This document shows positions 6,919 to 10,884 of a stretch of DNA of 10,884 nt, piece after piece (the stretch's first letter is position 1; every line of letters begins with the position of its first letter). The stretch comes from Microthrixaceae bacterium (GTDB taxonomy: Bacteria; Actinomycetota; Acidimicrobiia; Acidimicrobiales; Acidimicrobilacustridaceae). The stretch spans positions 1 to 10,884 of the forward strand of contig CANGMY010000034.1 of the NCBI GenBank assembly GCA_947455015.1, written 5' to 3'. Made by a program: the position numbers and the translations under genes. Under the pieces are notes generated by a model. It ran no database searches and was not told where the DNA came from. It worked only from the letters and a program-made list of their open reading frames with translations.

Positions 6919-7007
6919 CGTCTGACGGGTCCTGTCACCCAAGAGGCACATCCATGCTCGCTCCGCTGCGCGTGGATGCCCTCCTCTTGGGCGCCACCCG
7001 TCAGACG
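6919..7007. repeat. 89-bp imperfect inverted repeat in convergent gap
   Basis: Nested arms pair across the whole element. The outer 12-bp arms 6919-6930 (CGTCTGACGGGT) and 6996-7007 are perfect; then CCCAAGAGG (6938-6946) pairs with 6983-6991; then CATCCA (6949-6954) with TGGATG (6973-6978), around a GC-rich loop. No T-tract follows on either strand and no target-site duplication is evident. It sits between two convergent stops, so it may act as a bidirectional transcription stop, or be a REP-like or MITE-like copy of a dispersed family. Confidence 0.75.
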
Positions 7008-7029
7008 CTGCGCTTTCGTTGCGCGCGTC
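7004..7029. repeat. Hairpin overlapping the end of the 89-bp repeat
   Basis: GACGC (7004-7008) pairs with GCGTC (7025-7029), then after a bulged T GCGC (7010-7013) pairs with GCGC (7021-7024), leaving a TTTCGTT loop. It shares 7004-7007 with the outer arm of the 89-bp repeat, so the two full structures compete. Confidence 0.55.
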
Positions 7030-7033
7030 AATA

Positions 7034-7058
7034 GCGCCGTTGCTTTCGCAACGTGCGC
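7034..7058. repeat. GC-rich hairpin in convergent gap
   Basis: GCGCCGTTGC (7034-7043) pairs with GCAACG (7048-7053) and, after a bulged T, GCGC (7055-7058), closing a TTTC loop: ten pairs with one bulge. It is the third of four hairpins between the Fe-S oxidoreductase gene and dcd. Confidence 0.55.
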
Positions 7059-7079
7059 GTTTGGTGCCCAGGCTGATGA

Positions 7080-7105
7080 GCTCTTCTCCGTCAGCAAAGA
7101 AGAGC
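7080..7105 (-). terminator. Hairpin just after dcd stop, possible terminator
   Basis: GCTCTTCT (7080-7087) and AGAAGAGC (7098-7105) form an 8-bp perfect stem with a 10-nt loop; CTGAT (7073-7077) and ATCAG (7112-7116) can extend it imperfectly. It begins 8 nt past the dcd stop in the direction of dcd transcription. There is no T-run, so it is not a canonical intrinsic terminator, which is common in actinobacteria. Confidence 0.4.
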
Positions 7106-7112
7106 CGGAAGA

Positions 7113-7676
7113 TCAGCGGAAGTTTTCCCAGTAGCGGCTGGGGCGGGGGCCGATTTGGCCTTGGTACTTGGAGCCGACTGCTGAGGAGCCGTAAGGGTTG
7201 TCGGCCGCAGTGGTCATCTTGATGAACGAGATCTGGCCGATCTTCATACCGGGATAGAGCGTGATCGGAAGACTGGCCACGTTCGAAAGTTCGAGCGTGA
7301 GCTGTCCGTCCCAGCCAGCATCGACAAAGCCGGCGGTTGAGTGAATGAGCAGACCAAGACGGCCGAGCGAGGACTTGCCTTCGAGTCGGGCGACGAGATC
7401 AGCGGGGAGACCCACGCGCTCGCTGGTGGACCCAAGCACGAATTCACCTGGGTGCAGCATGAAGGTGTCGTCGGGTCCGATCTCGACGAGCTCGGTGAGA
7501 TCCTCGAGGTTCTGCTTCACGTCGATGTGGCCCATCGTGTGATTCCGGAACACTCGGAAAAAGCGGTCGATATGAAGATCGACCGATGATGGCTGGACAC
7601 AACTGGGGTCGAAGGGCTCGATAACAATGCGGCCGGCTTCGACCTCTTCACGGATAGTGCGGTCAGAGAGGATCAC
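7113..7676 (-). CDS. dcd: dCTP deaminase, probably bifunctional dCTP deaminase/dUTP diphosphatase
   Basis: Nucleotide metabolism enzyme acting in the cytoplasm to supply dUMP for thymidylate synthesis. The 187-residue product has MILSDRTIREEVEAGRI at the N-terminus, QPSSVDLHIDRFFRVF (28-43), the nucleotide-binding block LEGKSSLGRLGLLIHSTAGFVDAGWDGQLTLELSN (98-132) with E129 in the place of the catalytic glutamate, and a C-terminal flap GSKYQGQIGPRPSR (168-181). From memory this closely resembles Mycobacterium tuberculosis Dcd (about 190 residues), which both deaminates dCTP and hydrolyses dUTP, so bifunctionality is likely but inferred. The start is GTG 7676, with no Shine-Dalgarno; TAACCT (7690-7685) ends 8 nt upstream, suggesting a leaderless transcript from a promoter at the end of the exporter gene. 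It is 22 nt downstream of the exporter stop, so read-through is also possible. Confidence 0.95.
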   Translation of the reverse strand: MILSDRTIREEVEAGRIVIEPFDPSCVQPSSVDLHIDRFFRVFRNHTMGHIDVKQNLEDLTELVEIGPDDTFMLHPGEFVLGSTSERVGLPADLVARLEGKSSLGRLGLLIHSTAGFVDAGWDGQLTLELSNVASLPITLYPGMKIGQISFIKMTTAADNPYGSSAVGSKYQGQIGPRPSRYWENFR

Positions 7677-7684
7677 GGCTGCGC

Positions 7685-7690
7685 AGGTTA
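7685..7690 (-). promoter_or_regulatory. Possible -10 of leaderless dcd
   Basis: TAACCT on the minus strand fits TANNNT and ends 8 nt before GTG 7676. It lies in the 22-nt gap between the exporter gene and dcd, where no ribosome binding site is visible. The -35 region is not convincing. Confidence 0.35.
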
Positions 7691-7698
7691 GTCGTGGA

Positions 7699-9312
7699 TC
7701 AGTCGGTCAGGAGATCTGCAACGTGTTCGCCGACAAATTCCTCTTCCTGTTCCGCGACGTCATCGACACGGGGTCGAGCGGGCAGGAACAGGAGCACAAC
7801 CACGACACCGATAAATGTCGCCGCTGCGGCGGTGAGAACACCCCAATGGACCGCGCTCACAAAGGCGGAATTGGCCTCGGCGCTGATCTTTGCGGCCACA
7901 TCAGTAAGGCCCTTTTCCTGCAGCGTCGGAACGATTCCGTTCTGCACGGCGCCAATGCTGTTGTGCGCGGCATCAACCAACGGCTGCGGCAGGGGAAGCC
8001 CCAAACCGTTGAGGAAATCACGAACCTGGTTGCCATAGGTCGTGGCCAGCACCGAACCGATGACGGCAACGCCCAAGGCCCCACCAACTTGGCGGGTGGT
8101 GTCGTTGACTGCCGAGCCGACCCCCGCCTTGAACAGTGGCAACGAACCCATCACCGATTCAGTCGCCGGAGCCATGGTTAGACCCATACCGGCCGACATC
8201 AGCATGAGGCGCCAGAAGATGTTCGAGTACGGAGTGTCGACCTGCAGACCCACCATCGTCAGAAGGCCAATCGTGACAAGGCCGAGACCACACGCAACGG
8301 TGATCTTCGAACCGATCCGCTCAACAACCTTCGAACTGAGCGGCGCCACCACCATCATCGCAACCGCGAACGGAATCATGCGCACACCAGTTTCAAGCGG
8401 TGAATAGCCGAGAACGAACTGGAAGTACTGCGTCAACAAGAACAGCGAACCGAACATCGAGAAGAACACAAGTGTGATTGCGCCTGCTGCTGCAGTGAAT
8501 CGTGCTTTCTTAAAGAACGTGACGTCGAGCATCGGGTGATCGCTCTTGGCTTCCCAAACGATGAAGCCGATGAGCAGCGCGATTCCGAGACCGCCGTAGA
8601 GAAGTGTTTGCGAAGAACCCCAACCGTTGTCCGGCGCTTCGATGATCGCGAACAACAGAAGGGCAAGACCAACGATCGACATCACCGCGCCAACGGGATC
8701 GAGTCGCGGTGCAGACGGATCTTTCGACGTCGGAATGAGGAACACGCCCGCAGCAAGACCAATCACAACGATCGGAATGTTCACAAGGAAGACCGAGCCC
8801 CAATAGAAATGCTGCACCAAAAAGCCGCCAGTCAACGGGCCTAATGCACCGCCGAGTCCCGCGGTACCGGCCCACACACCGATGGCTTTCGAACGTTCTT
8901 CGGGTGGGAACACGTTGGTGATGATCGACAACGTGGCGGGCATGATCAACGCGCCACCAATACCCATGAACGCACGAGTCGCAATTAATTGACCAGACGT
9001 ACTGGCCATCGCCGATGCGACCGAGCCAATTCCAAACAACACGAAGCCAACCTGCAACGCACCACGTCGACCGAACTTGTCGCCGAGCGCGCCCGCTGTC
9101 AGCAGCAACCCTGCAAAGACAAGCGTGTAGGAGTCAACGATCCACTGCAGATCGCTCGACGACGCGTTGAGGTCTTTCTGAATCGTCGGAAGGGCAACGT
9201 TCAGAATCGAGTTGTCGAGAACGATGACGAGCAGGCCGAAGCACAGCACCGCGAGGATCGCCCAGCGCCGGTCGTAGGACTTCGCTTGAACGCGTTGAGC
9301 GAGAGTTGACAT
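7699..9312 (-). CDS. DHA2-family (EmrB/QacA) MFS efflux transporter, 14 helices
   Basis: Proton-coupled multidrug or metabolite exporter in the inner membrane. The 537-residue product shows the family's motif D1 LDNSILNVALPTI (32-44), motif A GALGDKFGRRG (74-84) in the first cytoplasmic loop, and the antiporter motif C GLGGALGPLTGG (152-163). About 14 hydrophobic segments follow, and the acidic tail VDDVAEQEEEFVGEHVADLL is cytoplasmic. The extended segment before the last helix (about 430-485) is periplasmic in this family. ATG 9312 has GGAAGG (9325-9320) 7 nt upstream. That ribosome binding site lies in the 3' arm of a 9-bp hairpin, so translation may be regulated. It sits 72 nt after the SnoaL-like gene and 22 nt before dcd. 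The substrate cannot be read from sequence; drugs, dyes or a product of the two upstream enzymes are all possible. Confidence 0.93.
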   Translation of the reverse strand: MSTLAQRVQAKSYDRRWAILAVLCFGLLVIVLDNSILNVALPTIQKDLNASSSDLQWIVDSYTLVFAGLLLTAGALGDKFGRRGALQVGFVLFGIGSVASAMASTSGQLIATRAFMGIGGALIMPATLSIITNVFPPEERSKAIGVWAGTAGLGGALGPLTGGFLVQHFYWGSVFLVNIPIVVIGLAAGVFLIPTSKDPSAPRLDPVGAVMSIVGLALLLFAIIEAPDNGWGSSQTLLYGGLGIALLIGFIVWEAKSDHPMLDVTFFKKARFTAAAGAITLVFFSMFGSLFLLTQYFQFVLGYSPLETGVRMIPFAVAMMVVAPLSSKVVERIGSKITVACGLGLVTIGLLTMVGLQVDTPYSNIFWRLMLMSAGMGLTMAPATESVMGSLPLFKAGVGSAVNDTTRQVGGALGVAVIGSVLATTYGNQVRDFLNGLGLPLPQPLVDAAHNSIGAVQNGIVPTLQEKGLTDVAAKISAEANSAFVSAVHWGVLTAAAATFIGVVVVLLFLPARPRVDDVAEQEEEFVGEHVADLLTD

Positions 9313-9319
9313 GGCAAAG

Positions 9320-9345
9320 CCTTCCGTCAGGAGAACGACGGAAGG
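9320..9345 (-). promoter_or_regulatory. Hairpin masking the exporter ribosome binding site
   Basis: CCTTCCGTC (9320-9328) and GACGGAAGG (9337-9345) are perfect 9-bp arms around 8 nt. In the exporter mRNA the 3' arm contains GGAAGG, its Shine-Dalgarno, 7 nt before the ATG. It could be an RNA attenuator or a DNA operator for a TetR/MarR-type repressor. Confidence 0.6.
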
Positions 9346-9384
9346 GTACTGCTCATGTTGTTGAACTCATCGAATGAGGAAAGT

Positions 9385-9843
9385 TCAGACTTTCTTGGGA
9401 CCCTGCACGGGCATGCCTGGCATGTCCTTCATGTATGAGCTTTCCTCGACACGCTTTGAGATTCGCCAACCATCGGCCGTGCGAACCATTTCGTCGACGT
9501 ACCAAAGGCCACAGGTGAAGACAACGAGTTCTTCTCCCATCGGCATGACCATCGGGTTGTGACAAATGGTCTTGACCTTGGCGGTATCGCCGTCAATCTC
9601 AATGCGACTCGTGGAGATCATGTGCTGGAACGAGGCGAACATCGGCATCGCCTCTTTGAGATAGGCGATGGTCTCGGTGGGATTGCCAACGCTGCCGCCG
9701 TAAACCGAGTAGTCGATGATCGCATCAGCCGTGAAGACATTCGCAAGATCGTCGAAATCGCGGTGATCGACGGCGTAGCAATACCGGACGAGCAGGTCCT
9801 GGATCTCCATGCGATCGGAAATCTCTTCGATACTCAGCGTCAT
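9385..9843 (-). CDS. SnoaL-like / NTF2-fold protein
   Basis: Small alpha+beta-barrel protein of the SnoaL_4 type, a fold used by polyketide cyclases, steroid isomerases/dehydratases and ring-hydroxylase beta subunits; the substrate here is unknown. The 152-residue product opens with the family's helical pattern EISDRMEIQDLLVRYCYAVDHRDFDDLANVFTADAIIDY (7-45). QHMISTSRIEIDGDTAKVKTICHNPM (73-98) follows, with H74 at the usual pocket position, and then strands GEELVVFTCGLWYVDEMVRTADGWRISKRVEESSYM. Y21, D26, D40 and H74 are candidate pocket residues, inferred by comparison with family patterns. ATG 9843 has a strong AAGGGGG (9856-9850) 6 nt upstream. It lies 32 nt after the crotonase gene and 72 nt before the exporter, so it is probably part of the same transcript. 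The methionine/proline-rich tail (KDMPGMPVQGPKKV) is likely flexible. Confidence 0.85.
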   Translation of the reverse strand: MTLSIEEISDRMEIQDLLVRYCYAVDHRDFDDLANVFTADAIIDYSVYGGSVGNPTETIAYLKEAMPMFASFQHMISTSRIEIDGDTAKVKTICHNPMVMPMGEELVVFTCGLWYVDEMVRTADGWRISKRVEESSYMKDMPGMPVQGPKKV

Positions 9844-9875
9844 GATGGGCCCCCTTGTTGAACGAGAAGTGGACT

Positions 9876-10682
9876 TTAGAACGATTCTTCAGGTGTCCAC
9901 ACGAAATTTGGTGTCCGTCGCTCGGCGAACGCAGCCACCCCTTCGGACATGTCCGGGTTGGCGGCCAGAACCGGCGCCCAACGCTCGATCGTTTCGGGCG
10001 ACACGCCGCCGCTCGCAGCGACCTCGTTGACCATTTCTTTCGAGATCGTTTGCGTGAGGAGCGAGCGCTCATTGGCGAGCAACGACGTGAACTCATCCAG
10101 TCGCAGCTGTGCATCGTCAGTTTCAAGAAGTTCGTCGATGAGGCCGATACGAAGTGCGCGTTCGGCATCAATCAGCTCTGCGGAGAACAACAGATGTTTC
10201 GCCGCCGACGGACCAACCAATCGAACGGCGCGTTCCAGGGCATAGGTCGGATACGCAATTCCGAGTCGAGCGGGCGTGATGCCGAACTTTGCAGTTGAGT
10301 CAGCGAAGCGAAGATCGCACGCGCCCGCAATTTGCACGCCACCGCCCACACATGAGCCGGTGATGAACGCGATTGTCGGCCGAGGGAATCCAGCCAGTGC
10401 TTCTTCGGCTTCGCGGTTTTGGGCTTGATACTCATCGCTCAATCCACCGCTGAAACCGCCAATGTCAGCACCGGCACAGAAGTGACCACCAACGCCGCGC
10501 ACAACCAGCACGCGCACAGTGTGATCTTTGGTCAATGAATGACAGTGCTGGGCCAACGCTGTCCACATTTCCTGCGACATCGCGTTGCGCTTCTCGGCAC
10601 GATTCAGCCAGATCGTTGCAACGGAATCGGACTTCGAGACAACGATTGGTTCATCGCCCAGTGCTTTGCTCATTCCACCCAT
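9876..10682 (-). CDS. Crotonase-superfamily protein (enoyl-CoA hydratase/isomerase-like)
   Basis: Cytoplasmic acyl-CoA enzyme of the crotonase fold, 268 residues, a normal length. The oxyanion-hole elements are present: HFCAGADIGGF (67-77) and GSCVGGGVQIAG (109-120), and the CoA-binding N-terminal motif LNRAEKRNAMS (26-36) is typical. However, aligning by eye to rat enoyl-CoA hydratase, the two catalytic glutamates (E144, E164) fall on Q117 and P137, so simple hydration is doubtful; isomerase, thioesterase, dehalogenase-like or another activity is possible. FGITPARLGIAYP (133-145) is, from memory, a recurring actinobacterial subfamily motif. The start may be ATG 10682 or ATG 10673 (GGGAAG 10 nt upstream of the latter). 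It is first of a likely ech-snoaL-exporter unit. A 20-bp inverted repeat lies 33 nt upstream of ATG 10682. Confidence 0.9.
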   Translation of the reverse strand: MGGMSKALGDEPIVVSKSDSVATIWLNRAEKRNAMSQEMWTALAQHCHSLTKDHTVRVLVVRGVGGHFCAGADIGGFSGGLSDEYQAQNREAEEALAGFPRPTIAFITGSCVGGGVQIAGACDLRFADSTAKFGITPARLGIAYPTYALERAVRLVGPSAAKHLLFSAELIDAERALRIGLIDELLETDDAQLRLDEFTSLLANERSLLTQTISKEMVNEVAASGGVSPETIERWAPVLAANPDMSEGVAAFAERRTPNFVWTPEESF

Positions 10683-10714
10683 GCTTCCCGACGTCGTTCC
10701 TCGCGATGATCCCG

Positions 10715-10734
10715 AGATTCAGTGAAATGAATCT
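10715..10734. promoter_or_regulatory. Candidate operator upstream of crotonase gene
   Basis: AGATTCA (10715-10721), 6 nt, TGAATCT (10728-10734) is a perfect 7-bp-arm inverted repeat. On the minus strand TAGATT (10735-10730), a possible -10 for the crotonase operon, overlaps one arm. This would suit a dimeric repressor of TetR or GntR type, but no such regulator gene is in the window. Confidence 0.45.
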
Positions 10735-10777
10735 AGGACACGAAATCCTCCGCTGGGTCCGGTCGAAACCGGCTGGC

Positions 10778-10783
10778 TAGAGT
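10778..10783 (+). promoter_or_regulatory. Possible -10 of tRNA-Gly promoter
   Basis: TAGAGT fits TANNNT and would start transcription near 10790, leaving a leader of about 19 nt before the mature tRNA. A palindrome with arms TCCTGT (10792-10797) and ACAGGA (10800-10805) falls within that leader. The -35 is weak. Confidence 0.35.
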
Positions 10784-10808
10784 CAATCTGCTCCTGTTCA
10801 CAGGACAC

Positions 10809-10879
10809 GCGGGTGTAGTTCAGAGGCAGAACATCAGCTTCCCAAGCTGAGAACGCGGGTTCGATTCCCGTCACCCGCT
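10809..10879 (+). tRNA. tRNA-Gly (anticodon CCC)
   Basis: A full cloverleaf folds by hand. The acceptor GCGGGTG (10809-10815) pairs with CACCCGC (10872-10878); the D-stem is GTTC/GAAC (10818-10832); the anticodon stem TCAGC/GCTGA encloses loop TTCCCAA with anticodon CCC (10841-10843), reading GGG. The variable loop has four bases. The T-arm has 5-bp stem GCGGG/CCCGT with a terminal G-T pair and loop TTCGATT. The discriminator is T10879, as expected for bacterial glycine tRNA. No CCA is encoded; CTCAC follows, so CCA must be added enzymatically. It is transcribed away from the crotonase operon. Confidence 0.96.
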
Positions 10880-10884
10880 CTCAC

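Noticed and set aside
6919..7007. Canonical intrinsic terminator of the Fe-S oxidoreductase gene
   Set aside because: The stem is very long and no T-run follows either arm; recorded as a repeat with possible termination role instead.
6907..7112. Transposon remnant or insertion sequence in the convergent gap
   Set aside because: No transposase fragment and no matching direct repeats next to 6919 and 7007; only a small MITE/REP-like origin remains possible.
9366..9378. CTCAT-CGA-ATGAG hairpin between the SnoaL-like gene and the exporter gene as a terminator
   Set aside because: Five pairs with a three-base loop and no T-run; too weak to split the transcription unit.
10759..10772. CCGGT-CGAA-ACCGG hairpin as a terminator
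   Set aside because: Only five base pairs, no T-run, and located between divergent promoters; more likely chance.

Overview
The window looks like chromosomal DNA of a moderately GC-rich actinobacterium. The class Acidimicrobiia is my best guess, from protein character and start-site style rather than from any search. Supporting signs are the dnaK-grpE-dnaJ order with a short GTG-started grpE, a dCTP deaminase of the mycobacterial bifunctional type, a membrane Fe-S oxidoreductase of the FadF/EMO type, and several genes whose start follows a TANNNT hexamer by 6-10 nt with no Shine-Dalgarno, as in leaderless transcripts. No mobile element, CRISPR array or phage gene is visible.

Left block (1-2868, minus strand): the chaperone operon dnaK, grpE, dnaJ, tightly coupled (4-nt overlap, then 2-nt gap). 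dnaJ runs off the left edge. Its control region (2635-2867) is shared with the divergent phosphoglycerate mutase gene gpmA. It holds a HAIR-like inverted repeat over the presumed dnaK promoter and a separate A/T-loop hairpin.

Middle block (2868-6906): gpmA (+) runs into the 3' end of a minus-strand winged-helix regulator whose N-terminal half resembles a degenerate receiver. That regulator diverges from a small single-domain cyclic-nucleotide-binding protein (+). A 740-residue membrane Fe-S oxidoreductase follows 46 nt later: a NarI-like haem b domain, two 4Fe-4S clusters and two CCG domains. It probably passes electrons from electron-transfer flavoprotein to menaquinone. A perfect 16-bp palindrome sits on its first possible start codon.

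Convergent gap (6907-7112): about 200 bp carrying four hairpins, including an 89-bp imperfect inverted repeat. This is the most unusual non-coding stretch here.

Right block (7113-10682, minus strand): in transcription order, a crotonase-fold protein lacking both usual catalytic glutamates, a SnoaL/NTF2-like protein, a 14-helix DHA2 drug/solute exporter, and dcd. The first three look like one transcription unit for modifying and exporting an acyl-CoA-derived or polyketide/steroid-like compound; that role is inference. A 20-bp inverted repeat lies upstream of the crotonase gene, and a 9-bp-arm hairpin masks the exporter's ribosome binding site. dcd probably also has its own leaderless promoter.

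Right edge: a tRNA-Gly(CCC) gene (10809-10879) without encoded CCA. The most testable non-standard items are the convergent hairpin cluster, the RBS-masking hairpin, the palindrome at the Fe-S gene and the active-site-substituted crotonase.
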